Origin: Aeolococcus sp035552595
GTDB lineage: Bacteria; Chloroflexota; Dormibacteria; Aeolococcales; Aeolococcaceae
Direction of reading: 5' to 3'
DNA length: 64,000 nt
NCBI GenBank assembly: GCA_035552595.1
Contig: DASZKZ010000035.1
Coordinates: 1-64,000 of the forward strand
This document shows positions 1-7,842 of this stretch, one piece after another (position 1 is the stretch's first letter; each line of letters begins with the position of its first letter). A model generated the notes under the pieces. That model was not told where the DNA came from. It searched no databases and saw only the letters and a program-made list of their open reading frames with translations. Both the position numbers and the translations under genes were made by a program.

Positions 1-1
1 G

Positions 2-74
2 TGGAGCCAGGGGGACTCGAACCCCCGACCCCTTGCATGCCATGCAAGTGCTCTCCCAACTGAGCTATGGCCCC
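2..74 (-). tRNA. tRNA-Ala (anticodon GGC)
   Basis: Read on the minus strand this folds as a complete cloverleaf. The acceptor arm GGGGCCA pairs with TGGCTCC (one G-U wobble), the D arm contains AGCTCAGTTGGGAGAGC, the anticodon stem CTTGC/GCAAG encloses loop ATGGCAT with anticodon GGC, and the T loop is GGTTCGAGTCC. The discriminator base is A. The window edge follows one base later, so I cannot tell whether CCA is encoded. Confidence 0.97.
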
Positions 75-82
75 GGCAGAGG

Positions 83-88
83 ATGGTA
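83..88 (-). promoter_or_regulatory. -10 hexamer TACCAT of the tRNA-Ala gene
   Basis: On the minus strand TACCAT ends 8 bases before the mature 5' end of tRNA-Ala, so transcription would start at or next to the first tRNA base. The same hexamer precedes tRNA-Gln. No clear -35 (TTGACA-like) element is visible. Confidence 0.6.
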
Positions 89-268
89 GCAGCGGGCTCA
101 GCGCCGACAGAGACAGCGCCGCCACCCGTGACAGCCGCGAACGAGCACGTTGACAAAGTGGTCAATTTGCCCAGTCGCCCCTGCAACGCGCACAATGAGG
201 ATAAGTTCAGTGCCCTGTGACCGGCTCCCATAGCGGGCTGCTGTCGCTGATGTGGAGGAAGAATCGAG

Positions 269-751
269 ATGTTGCAAGTGGACGGTGCCACCCCGGCGAC
301 CGAACGCCAGTCGCCCCTGGTCGGTGCTGCCCAGCGGCTCGTCACGCGCATCGAGGCACTCGTCGACGAGGTTGCCAAGCTGCGCGCCGACAACGCGTCG
401 CTGCGCCGCGAGGTCCGCGACGCGGTGGCCCTTCTCGACTCCGCCGGAGTCGACGCCGCCGACGGACATCGTGCCGTGCGCGGCCGGCCCGTGTCGATCT
501 CGAAGCCCCTCGCCGGCCGGCGCCGCCGCCGCCGCGCCCCCAAGGGACGTGCCACCCCGGCCGAGGTCACCAGCGACGTGGTTCGCGCTGTGCTCGTCAA
601 GCTCGGCGAGGCGACAGCCTCGGAGATCGCCACAGAGATCACCTCGGCCGGGGCCCCCGTCGGTGGGCGCGCGGTTCGGTTCCTGGCTGAACGCGCGGGA
701 GCGACCACTCGTGTGGGCGAGGACGGCCAGCGCCGCTACCGGCTCGGGTAG
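269..751 (+). CDS. Hypothetical protein, coiled coil plus winged-helix-like C-terminus
   Basis: I do not recognise this 160-residue protein. Residues 20-60 form a charged amphipathic helix with regularly spaced Leu/Val and look like a coiled coil that could dimerise. A linker of consecutive Arg residues (about 84-90) follows. The last 60 residues have the helix-helix-helix-strand pattern of a small winged helix (VVRAVLVKLGEATASEIATE, then GQRRYRLG). It could be a DNA- or RNA-binding protein. The ATG at 269 has GAGGAAG 9 bases upstream, a good ribosome binding site. It converges with the EamA gene. Confidence 0.6.
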   Translation: MLQVDGATPATERQSPLVGAAQRLVTRIEALVDEVAKLRADNASLRREVRDAVALLDSAGVDAADGHRAVRGRPVSISKPLAGRRRRRRAPKGRATPAEVTSDVVRAVLVKLGEATASEIATEITSAGAPVGGRAVRFLAERAGATTRVGEDGQRRYRLG

Positions 752-775
752 CAGCGCGGTCGGGACCGCACCGCG

Positions 776-1711
776 TCAGCCCGCGGGTTCGGTCGCAGAG
801 GGACGTCGCGCGACGGCCAGCACGCCGCCGCAGATGAGCAGGGCTCCCAGCAGTTGCACCAACGTCGGGCGCTCTGAGAGCACCAGCGCCGCCAGCCCCA
901 GCGCCGCCACCGGCTGCAGGAGAAGCATCAACGACGAGACGGCTCGCGGCAGGCGCGGCAGAGACGACGTGATGAACAGCCATCCCACGGTCTGGCTGGT
1001 CACCGCCAGCACCAGCAGCCAGCCCAGCGACCGCCAGCCGGGCGCCAGCGCGAGCGTTCCGAAGATTCCCCCCAGAACCAGTGACCAGAGCGCCGCGCTG
1101 GCCGTCGCATCCACCAGAGGGCCGGCGACGTGCGGCGTGCTCGTGGCACCGCGGAGGATGAGCAGGAAGGCGGCGTAGGCAAGCGAGGTGCCAACCCCGA
1201 ACACGATGCCCTCCACCGGATGCCCGCCGAAGGAGGGGCGCCCCGCCAGGCCCGACACCAGCACCACGCCGGCGAAGATGACCGGAAGGGCCAGGGCGAA
1301 ACGGCGGGTGGGCCGCTCCGCGAAGAACATCCAGGCGGCAGCGGCCACGAACACCACCTGGAGGTTGCCCAGCACGGTGGCGATCCCCGCCCCCACCTCG
1401 TTGATGGCGTGGGTCCACAACACCAGGTCGATGGCGAAGAACAAGCCCGCCGCCGCGGCCGCCAGGCGCGCCCGCGGGGGACGGCGGCCGAGCCGTCGCT
1501 GCTCGCGAAGCGCCAGCGGGACCAGGAAAGGGAGTGCGAGGGCGCAGCGGAAGAGGGCCGTGGTGGCGGCGCCGGCGGCGGCCAGCTCCACGAGGACACC
1601 GGATGAGGAGATGCACAGCGCTCCGATCGCCGCCAGAAGCACGGGTCGTTCCCCGGTGCGCTGCCGCCATCCGGCGGCGGACCCGAGGCGCTCGACATCG
1701 GTGACGGCCAT
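776..1711 (-). CDS. EamA/DMT-family membrane transporter
   Basis: A 311-residue integral membrane protein with ten predicted hydrophobic helices in two repeats of five, the architecture of the EamA (drug/metabolite transporter, RhaT/YdcZ-like) family. It begins with a short polar segment and then IGALCISSSGVLVELAAAGA, and the second repeat carries conserved small-residue helices such as SSLMLLLQPVAALGLAAL. Family members export amino acids or metabolites, and the substrate cannot be read from sequence. The ATG at 1711 has AGGGG close upstream. Monocistronic, divergent from comEA. Confidence 0.85.
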   Translation of the reverse strand: MAVTDVERLGSAAGWRQRTGERPVLLAAIGALCISSSGVLVELAAAGAATTALFRCALALPFLVPLALREQRRLGRRPPRARLAAAAAGLFFAIDLVLWTHAINEVGAGIATVLGNLQVVFVAAAAWMFFAERPTRRFALALPVIFAGVVLVSGLAGRPSFGGHPVEGIVFGVGTSLAYAAFLLILRGATSTPHVAGPLVDATASAALWSLVLGGIFGTLALAPGWRSLGWLLVLAVTSQTVGWLFITSSLPRLPRAVSSLMLLLQPVAALGLAALVLSERPTLVQLLGALLICGGVLAVARRPSATEPAG

Positions 1712-1832
1712 GAGCCCCTACCATGCCGGATCCGCCGTCGCGCGGGCTCTGCCGGCAACGCACACGCTATCGCCCGGAGTCTGCTGAGTACCGTCCGCTC
1801 GGTGGGCGCGCGCGTGCTCGACACTGCGTGGG

Positions 1833-2405
1833 ATGCCGGCGCTCCGCACCGCGCTCCGTCACCGACCCCTGGTCGCCGTCACCACCATCGCCGCGGCGGC
1901 CACCGCTGTGGGTGCGGCCATGACAGCCCGCGGCAGCGACCAGCCGGTTGCCGCGGCCATACCGGCGGTGGCGGCGCCGGGGCCGGCCGCCACGCTGCTC
2001 GTCTTCGTGAGCGGCGCGGTTGCGCATCCCGGCCTGTACGAGCTGGCCGTCGGTGCGCGCATCGCCGACGCCATCGCCGACGCGGGTGGCATCCTCCCCA
2101 GCGCCGACCCCGGCAAGCTGCCCAACCTGGCCGGCCTCCTGCACGATGGCCACCAGGTCACCGTCCCCTTCGCCAAGGCAAGCGGCTCCAGGACATCCTC
2201 CAAGATCGACGCCAACTCGGCCGGCGTGGCCGAGCTGGAGACCATCCCGGGGGTCACCCCTGATCTCGCTCAGGCGATCGTCACCACGCGAACGCAGTGG
2301 GGGCCGTTCGCGAGCCTCGCGGATCTGCGCCAGGCCCTCGGACTTGATACCGCCACCGGCGCAATGATCGGCAAGCACCTCAGCTTTCTCACCACCGCCC
2401 CGTGA
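1833..2405 (+). CDS. comEA: Competence protein ComEA, DNA receptor
   Basis: ComEA binds incoming double-stranded DNA at the outer face of the membrane and hands it to the ComEC channel. The 190-residue protein has one N-terminal membrane helix (about residues 13-32), an Ala/Pro linker, an SLBB domain (about 50-110, VFVSGAVAHPGLYELAVGAR) and a C-terminal helix-hairpin-helix DNA-binding domain beginning IDANSAGVAELETIPGV (about 128-185). This is the standard ComEA order. Its TGA overlaps the GTG of comEC by four bases (GTGA), so the two are translationally coupled. The weaker hexamer GACACT lies 7 bases before the ATG. Confidence 0.93.
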   Translation: MPALRTALRHRPLVAVTTIAAAATAVGAAMTARGSDQPVAAAIPAVAAPGPAATLLVFVSGAVAHPGLYELAVGARIADAIADAGGILPSADPGKLPNLAGLLHDGHQVTVPFAKASGSRTSSKIDANSAGVAELETIPGVTPDLAQAIVTTRTQWGPFASLADLRQALGLDTATGAMIGKHLSFLTTAP

Positions 2406-4651
2406 GCGTGGCGGCGCCCTGGCGAGTGGCGCTCTGCGCGGGGGCATACGCGATGTGCGTCGCGCTCTCACCGCACCGTCCCTGGGTGGGCGTGCTGGTG
2501 GCATCCGGAACCACTGCGGCGATCTGCGTGTTTGTCGCTGACCGTCGCGCTCTGACCGCCACCGCAGCCATCGTCGGGTGTCTTCTCGGCACCTGGCGCG
2601 GGGTGAGCGCCGCGGTGGTGGACACCGGTCCGGGCAGCGTCAGCGGCCACCTTGGGGCCGGAGCCGTGGTCCTGCGCGGCACTGTCGGCGACGCCGGCGT
2701 GCCCGGGCGAGACGACACCATCGTCGTCGACGTGCATCAGCTGGCCACGGCATCGGGCGCGTGGAACGTGAGCGGTGCGGTGGTGGTTGAACCCCGGACG
2801 CCGGTGGTGGTGCTGCCCGGCGACACCGTCGATACGCAGACCACCAGCTTGCGCGCCCCACCACAGCGGCCCGGCTCGCTGTCGGCGGCGGCCCTCGAAC
2901 GCGTCGGGGTCACAGCCATCGCGTCCGCGGCCCAGGTGACACCTATCGCCAGCGGCGGCCCGGCGCCGGCGCGGATCGCCGACCAGTTGCGGCACATCCT
3001 GGCCACAACGGTGACGAGGGCGCTTCCCGAACCCGAGGCCACGCTCCTGCTTGGAATCGCCTTCGGCATCCACGGTCGCCTCACCGCCGCGATTCGAACG
3101 CCGTTGCAGGACGCCGGGCTGATTCACATCGTTGCGGTCAGCGGACTCAAGGTGGTCATGGTGGCCGCGCTGGTCAGTGGCGTGGCGCGCGCACGGGGCT
3201 GGCCGCACCGCCGTCGCATCCTGGCAACGCTGGGCGTGATCGCGTTGTACGTCATCCTCAGCGGGGCCGGTGCCGCGGCGTTGCGAAGCAGCCTGATGGT
3301 CGGGTCCGGTCTGCTGCTCACGCGCGACGGACGGCGGCCCCATTCGTTCGCGATGCTCGGCCTCTGCGCCGCACTCCTGCTCACGATCGAGCCCGCCGTG
3401 GCCACCGATGTCGGGTTCCAGCTCTCCTTCCTCGGCACGGCCGGCATCCTGCTGCTCGCCTCCCCGATCGCCGCCCGTATCCCCGGACCACGGCTGCTCG
3501 TCGAACCATTCGCGGTGACCCTGGCGGCGCAGCTCACCACGGCGCCGGTCACAGCGGGAACCTTCGGCGTCCTGTCGCTGGTGGGCCCGCTGGCCAACGC
3601 GCTGGCGCTTCCCCTTCTGCCGCCTGTGATCGTGGTCGGGGGAGCGGGCGCCCTGGCGAGCACCCTCCTGCCGGCCGTGGGCTGGCTGCCGCTCGAGATC
3701 GCAGCGGCCACCACCCGCGTCGTCCTGGCCATCGCCCAGGGGGCAGCCTCACTGCCCTTCGCTGCCATCCAGCTGCAGCTGTGGCCGTCGACATGGACGC
3801 TGATCGAGGTGAGCGCCATCGCCGCCGGTGCGCTGGCCTGGTCTCTGCGAGGTCGCAGCCGGCCTCCTGGCGCTGGGGCGCTGGCTCTCGCGGCCGCCGC
3901 CGCCGTGACCGCCGGCGGGGTGTCGGCCTACGCCGCCGCCGCCACCGCCAGCCCACTGCGGATCATCGTGCTCGACGTGGGCAACGGCGTCGCCGTGCTG
4001 ATCCGGCCGCCGGGCGGGGGAACGGTCCTGGTCGACGGCGGATCCGATGGTGCCGCGCTGCAGAGCGCTCTCGGCCGCGTCCTCTCTCCGCTGGACCGCC
4101 ACCTCGACGCGGTTGTGCTGACGGCGACCGATCGGGTCAGCGCGGCCGCCCTCCCCAGCCTCATCGGCCATTACGACGTCGGCAGCCTGGTGATCTCGCA
4201 GCCGGCACCGCCCGCGCTGCAGGCCGCGCTGGCGTCGATGGCGGGCACCGGCACACGGGTGATGGCGGTGGGCACGGCCCCGTGGCGGTTGGGCGGGGTC
4301 ACGGCGCGGTGCCTGCCCTCCGGCCCCGCGGCGTCGGCGCCGTGCGTGCTCCAGGTCAGCGATGGGCGCTCCACGGCGCTGATCACCGGCAACCTGGCAG
4401 CGGCGGCGCAGGACGAGCTCGCCGGAATGGAGAGCCGGCAGCTGCGCGCGGACCTTCTTGTCGGCCCCACCACCACCGCGGCGTCAGCGGCGCTCCTCTC
4501 CGCCGCGCGGCCCACGCTGCTGGCGGTCCCGGCCAAGCGCACCCCTCCCGGGCTGGGCGGCACCGGGCTGGAGGTCGCCGTGACCGGCCGCGACAGCGAT
4601 CTCGAGTACGACGCGATGGCCTCGGGTGGTTTTGCCAACCCAGCCGCCTGA
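2402..4651 (+). CDS. comEC: Competence protein ComEC/Rec2, DNA uptake channel
   Basis: A 749-residue polytopic membrane protein forming the channel that imports single-stranded DNA during transformation. It shows the N-terminal DUF4131 region (about 1-180), the competence domain with the signature HIVAVSGLKVVMVAAL (equivalent to HLLAISGLHVG) and about ten membrane helices, then a C-terminal metallo-beta-lactamase-like domain from about residue 520 (IIVLDVGNGVAVLIRPPGGG, VLVDGGSDGAAL). The expected metal-binding motif HxxxDHxGG is absent: the segment at 574-584 reads TATDRVSAAAL. The domain fold is recognisable but its nuclease metal site is lost. It starts at GTG inside the comEA stop and is followed 12 bases later by holA. 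Confidence 0.93.
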   Translation: MSVAAPWRVALCAGAYAMCVALSPHRPWVGVLVASGTTAAICVFVADRRALTATAAIVGCLLGTWRGVSAAVVDTGPGSVSGHLGAGAVVLRGTVGDAGVPGRDDTIVVDVHQLATASGAWNVSGAVVVEPRTPVVVLPGDTVDTQTTSLRAPPQRPGSLSAAALERVGVTAIASAAQVTPIASGGPAPARIADQLRHILATTVTRALPEPEATLLLGIAFGIHGRLTAAIRTPLQDAGLIHIVAVSGLKVVMVAALVSGVARARGWPHRRRILATLGVIALYVILSGAGAAALRSSLMVGSGLLLTRDGRRPHSFAMLGLCAALLLTIEPAVATDVGFQLSFLGTAGILLLASPIAARIPGPRLLVEPFAVTLAAQLTTAPVTAGTFGVLSLVGPLANALALPLLPPVIVVGGAGALASTLLPAVGWLPLEIAAATTRVVLAIAQGAASLPFAAIQLQLWPSTWTLIEVSAIAAGALAWSLRGRSRPPGAGALALAAAAAVTAGGVSAYAAAATASPLRIIVLDVGNGVAVLIRPPGGGTVLVDGGSDGAALQSALGRVLSPLDRHLDAVVLTATDRVSAAALPSLIGHYDVGSLVISQPAPPALQAALASMAGTGTRVMAVGTAPWRLGGVTARCLPSGPAASAPCVLQVSDGRSTALITGNLAAAAQDELAGMESRQLRADLLVGPTTTAASAALLSAARPTLLAVPAKRTPPGLGGTGLEVAVTGRDSDLEYDAMASGGFANPAA

Positions 4652-4663
4652 CAGAATGGCCGC

Positions 4664-5653
4664 ATGGCAGACGACCCCGGCCTCCTCCTTGTGCACGGCG
4701 AGGAGCCACACCTCATCGACGCCACCGTGAACATGTGGCGGAGCTCGATCGCGGCGGGGGACCTGGAGGTCATCGACGCCCCCGCCCGGCTGGAGCCGCT
4801 CATCGCCAGCCTCGTCGACATGCCACTCTTCGCCGCGGAGCGCCACGTGCTGGTGCGCGACCTGCCCCAGCTGGGCGGCGCGCGGCGCGGTAGCACCGGC
4901 GTCGATGAGCTGATCCACGCGCTGGGGATGCGCGCTCCGACGACGCACGTCTGCTTCGCCATCCGCGCCACGGTGGCGCCGGCCAACCCTGTGATGGCGG
5001 CGATCCTGGCCGGCGGCGGGAGGGTGGTGCACCACGACAAGCTGCGGCCGGCCGACCGCCGCCGGTGGCTGGACACCGAGCTGACCGCGCGCCGGTTGCG
5101 GCTCCCTCACGGCGGAGCCGAGCTGCTCGTGCGCTGCACCGGCGGCGAGCTCGCCGCCATCGGCGGCGAGCTGGACAAGATCGCCGCGCATGGGGGGCAG
5201 CCCACCCTCGAAGCCCTGGAGCAGCTCGTCGCCGGGACCGAGCAGCTCGAGCTCTACAAGGTTCTCGATCTCCTCGCCGGCCCCCAGCCCGCCAAAGGGT
5301 CCGCTCTGCTCGTCGATCTCATCGCCGACGGCCGGTCCACCCAGCATCTGCTCTCCATCCTCGCCGGGCAGATCCGGGACCTGCTCATGGCCCACGCGCT
5401 TCTGCTTCGCGGTCAGCGCGCGGCCGCCGCCATCGCCTCGGGGATGCGCCTCCCGCCATGGCGCGCCGAGCGAGTCCTGCGCACCGCGCAGGCGATCCCG
5501 GCCACCCTGGCGATGACCTGGATGGGCCAGCTTCAGCGCATCGACGCCGGGCTCAAGGCCGGCGACGTCGATGACGCGGCAGCGCTGCAGCACTGGGGAC
5601 TGGCGGCGGCGCAGTCGCTGACCGGGCGCCGCCGTCCGAACCGGATCGCCTGA
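4664..5653 (+). CDS. holA: DNA polymerase III subunit delta
   Basis: Delta is the clamp-loader subunit that opens the sliding clamp. The 329-residue length and the N-terminal GLLLVHGEEPHLIDATVNMW (strand, HGxE turn, helix) match HolA, followed by the degenerate AAA+ core and the C-terminal collar helices (LYKVLDLLAG, HLLSILAGQIRDLLMAHALL). Delta lacks a functional Walker A, as here. Position after comEC and before rpsT is the order in many Firmicutes, which supports the call. A weak -10-like CAGAAT lies 6 bases before the ATG. Confidence 0.9.
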   Translation: MADDPGLLLVHGEEPHLIDATVNMWRSSIAAGDLEVIDAPARLEPLIASLVDMPLFAAERHVLVRDLPQLGGARRGSTGVDELIHALGMRAPTTHVCFAIRATVAPANPVMAAILAGGGRVVHHDKLRPADRRRWLDTELTARRLRLPHGGAELLVRCTGGELAAIGGELDKIAAHGGQPTLEALEQLVAGTEQLELYKVLDLLAGPQPAKGSALLVDLIADGRSTQHLLSILAGQIRDLLMAHALLLRGQRAAAAIASGMRLPPWRAERVLRTAQAIPATLAMTWMGQLQRIDAGLKAGDVDDAAALQHWGLAAAQSLTGRRRPNRIA

Positions 5654-5660
5654 CGAAGCT

Positions 5661-6149
5661 TTAGCTCTTCGCCTTCGCAGCAGTGGCGCCGGCTGACGGC
5701 TTGGCGGAGGCGCCGGCTTTGGGAGCCGAGGCTCGAGGCGCGGGCTTCGCCGCGGCCTTGGCCGGAGCCTTGACCGCCGGCTTCCTGGCCGCCGACGCCG
5801 CGCGGCCGCGGCCCTTGGCGCCTCCGGCGGCAGCCGCGCGCAGCTCGGTGGCGTGCTCGCCTCCTTCTGAGGCGGCCCTGATCAGCCGAGAGGCCATGGC
5901 GGTGAGACGCGACTTGCGGCGGTTGACATTGTTGCGGTGGAGGATGCCCTTCTCGCCGGCCCGATCCAGAGCCCGCACCGCGGCCTTGAGCTGGGCCTCG
6001 ACATCGACCGTATCGCCGGGCTCGAGGCCGAGCAGCGACTGGCGCGCCTTGCCCACGTAGGTGCGTACCGACGAGCGCACTCCGCGATTCCGGATGTGTT
6101 TGCGCTCATTGGCACGGATACGCTTGCGGGCGGAGCGGGAGTTGGCCAC
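5661..6149 (-). CDS. rpsT: 30S ribosomal protein S20 with basic C-terminal extension
   Basis: S20 binds 16S rRNA in the body of the small subunit. Residues 1-85 match the family throughout (ANSRSARKRIRANERKHIRN, and the HRNNVNRRKSRLTAMASRL block). The usual protein ends near 85-90 residues. Here a further 70 residues of Ala, Lys and Pro repeats (AKAAAKPAPRASAPKAG) follow, giving 162. GTG start with AGGAAG 4 bases upstream. It converges with holA, only 7 bases apart, and diverges from ispE. Confidence 0.95.
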   Translation of the reverse strand: MANSRSARKRIRANERKHIRNRGVRSSVRTYVGKARQSLLGLEPGDTVDVEAQLKAAVRALDRAGEKGILHRNNVNRRKSRLTAMASRLIRAASEGGEHATELRAAAAGGAKGRGRAASAARKPAVKAPAKAAAKPAPRASAPKAGASAKPSAGATAAKAKS

Positions 6150-6238
6150 GTGTCTTCCTGTCGGATGAGATGGAGTGGCACCGGCGAGTGCCGTGCGCAG
6201 GACGGCCGGCGCAGCCCGCGGAGTATATCAGCCACCCA

Positions 6239-7123
6239 ATGCTTCTCATTCCCGCTCACGCCAAGGTCAACCTCTGCCTGGCGGTGCGTGGCCGCCGCCA
6301 CGACGGCTTCCATGACATCGACTCTGTGGCCGTGCTCATCGACTGGCACGACCTGGTCGGCATCAGGCTGGATGCGGCCGCCACCACCGCCGTCCGGCTG
6401 CGGGTGAGCGGAGGCGACGGCTCCACCCCGCGCGGCGACGACAACCTGATGGCCCGCGCCGCGCGCGCGGTCGCGGCCGTCGCCGGTCCTCTGGCTGCCG
6501 ATCTCTGGCTCGAGAAGCGCGTCCCCAGCGAGGCAGGCCTGGGCGGCGGTTCCGCGGATGCCGCCGGGGTGCTGCGCGGGTGCGCCGCTCTGATCGGCGC
6601 CGGAGCCCTCGGGCCGGGCAGGACCGGGACGCTCGATCTCCCCGCCCTGCTCGACCTGGCCGCCGCACTCGGGTCGGACATCCCCATGCTGGTCGCCGGA
6701 GGTCCACAGCGCATGCGCGCTCGCGGTGAGGTGCTGACCGCCCTGAGCGCACCGTCGCTCCACCTGGCGGTGGCTGTGGTGGCGGCCAGCAGCACCGCGG
6801 CCACGTACGCGGCGGTGGACGGCCTCGACTTCGAGGACGCCACGCGCATCGACGCGGTGGCGGCTGCCCTCGAGGCGGGGGAGAGGCCGGCAGATGATCA
6901 CCTGGGCAGTGGGCTGGAGGCGGCCGCCTCTCGCGCCAACCCGGCCCTCGGCGCCAGGCTGATGGCGTTGCGCGCGGCAGCCCCCGAGGGGCGGTGGCAC
7001 CTCACCGGCAGTGGCGGCGCGGCGTTCGCGCTCACCGACAGCGCGGATGGTGCGGGGGCACTGACCGTGGCTGCTCGTGAAGCAGGTCTTCCCGCTCGCG
7101 CCTGTCGAACCGTCGGCGGCTGA
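6239..7123 (+). CDS. ispE: 4-diphosphocytidyl-2-C-methyl-D-erythritol kinase
   Basis: A GHMP kinase that phosphorylates the 2-hydroxyl of CDP-methylerythritol in the non-mevalonate isoprenoid pathway. Key features are the N-terminal AHAKVNLCLAVRGRRHDGFH, the ATP-binding glycine loop SEAGLGGGSADAAGVLRG, and the GSDIPMLVAGG motif. I chose the ATG at 6239 (294 residues) because family homology starts there, although the frame is open 23 codons further upstream. A TA-rich stretch (GTATAT, 6223-6228) sits about 10 bases upstream and may be the -10. Convergent with the LysE gene. Confidence 0.93.
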   Translation: MLLIPAHAKVNLCLAVRGRRHDGFHDIDSVAVLIDWHDLVGIRLDAAATTAVRLRVSGGDGSTPRGDDNLMARAARAVAAVAGPLAADLWLEKRVPSEAGLGGGSADAAGVLRGCAALIGAGALGPGRTGTLDLPALLDLAAALGSDIPMLVAGGPQRMRARGEVLTALSAPSLHLAVAVVAASSTAATYAAVDGLDFEDATRIDAVAAALEAGERPADDHLGSGLEAAASRANPALGARLMALRAAAPEGRWHLTGSGGAAFALTDSADGAGALTVAAREAGLPARACRTVGG

Positions 7124-7133
7124 CGCCGGCGCG

Positions 7134-7769
7134 TCAGCGGCTCTCCACGGCGAGCAGCGACGCAAAGGCGATCAGCGCGGTGCCGGTGATGGCATCGAGG
7201 GTGCGGCGCACCCGGCCCCGCTGGATCCATCGCCGCAGGCGGTGCACCACCGCCACGAGTGCCATCAGCCAGATCACGCCCAGGACCGCGTGCGTGTAGG
7301 CGAGCAGCAGCGCGTCGATCGTCGGGGTGCCGGCGTGGCCCAGGAACTGGGGGAGCACGGACAGGTAGAAGGCGAGCACCTTGGGGTTGGTGATGTTGGA
7401 CAGAAACCCCTGCCGCCACGCCGCTCCCCGCTGTGGCCGGGCCGCGGCGGCGTGCTCCTGGGCCTCGGGCCATCGATCAGCTCGTCGCGCCGCCAGCAGA
7501 GCCTGCACGCCCAGGTAGCAGAGGTAGGCCACGCCGGCCCACCGGATCGCCAGGAAGAGCGCCTGCGAGCGGGCGATGATCACCCCCACACCGAAGGCGG
7601 CGAGGGTGCCCTGAACAAGACAGCTGGTGGCGACCCCGAGGCTGGTGGCCAGTCCCGCTCCGCGACCCCGGGCCAGCGAATTCTTGACGACCACCGCGAA
7701 ATCGGGCCCGGGCGCGATCACGACCAGGGCTGCAAAGAGGACGAAGGTCCCGTATGTGGCCCAGCTCAC
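7134..7769 (-). CDS. LysE/RhtB-family amino-acid exporter
   Basis: A 211-residue membrane protein with six hydrophobic segments and the LysE/RhtB signature near the N-terminus (IAPGPDFAVVVKNSLARG). Members export lysine, arginine, homoserine, threonine or leucine. The specific substrate is unknown. I place the start at GTG 7769 because homology begins there and because TACCAT on the minus strand (7778-7783) ends 8 bases upstream, the spacing seen at other starts in this window. No Shine-Dalgarno is present. Confidence 0.88.
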   Translation of the reverse strand: MSWATYGTFVLFAALVVIAPGPDFAVVVKNSLARGRGAGLATSLGVATSCLVQGTLAAFGVGVIIARSQALFLAIRWAGVAYLCYLGVQALLAARRADRWPEAQEHAAAARPQRGAAWRQGFLSNITNPKVLAFYLSVLPQFLGHAGTPTIDALLLAYTHAVLGVIWLMALVAVVHRLRRWIQRGRVRRTLDAITGTALIAFASLLAVESR

Positions 7770-7777
7770 GACAACGC

Positions 7778-7783
7778 ATGGTA
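7778..7783 (-). promoter_or_regulatory. -10 hexamer TACCAT of the LysE gene
   Basis: TACCAT on the minus strand with 8 bases to the GTG at 7769, implying a leaderless transcript. Its -35 position would fall at about 7801-7806, directly adjoining the -35 position of the divergent gene at 7843. Confidence 0.55.
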
Positions 7784-7828
7784 GAGACGGCGGACCGCCC
7801 TCGCGGTCCCGGCTGTCGCCGCCGGCCG

Positions 7829-7834
7829 TACAAT
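7829..7834 (+). promoter_or_regulatory. -10 hexamer TACAAT of the 7843 gene
   Basis: TACAAT with 8 bases to the GTG at 7843 and no Shine-Dalgarno between. Leaderless arrangement. Confidence 0.55.
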
Positions 7835-7842
7835 CCGGCGTC

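Noticed and set aside
755..770. Terminator between the 269 gene and the EamA gene
   Set aside because: Only a 5-bp stem with no T tract, so too weak to call.
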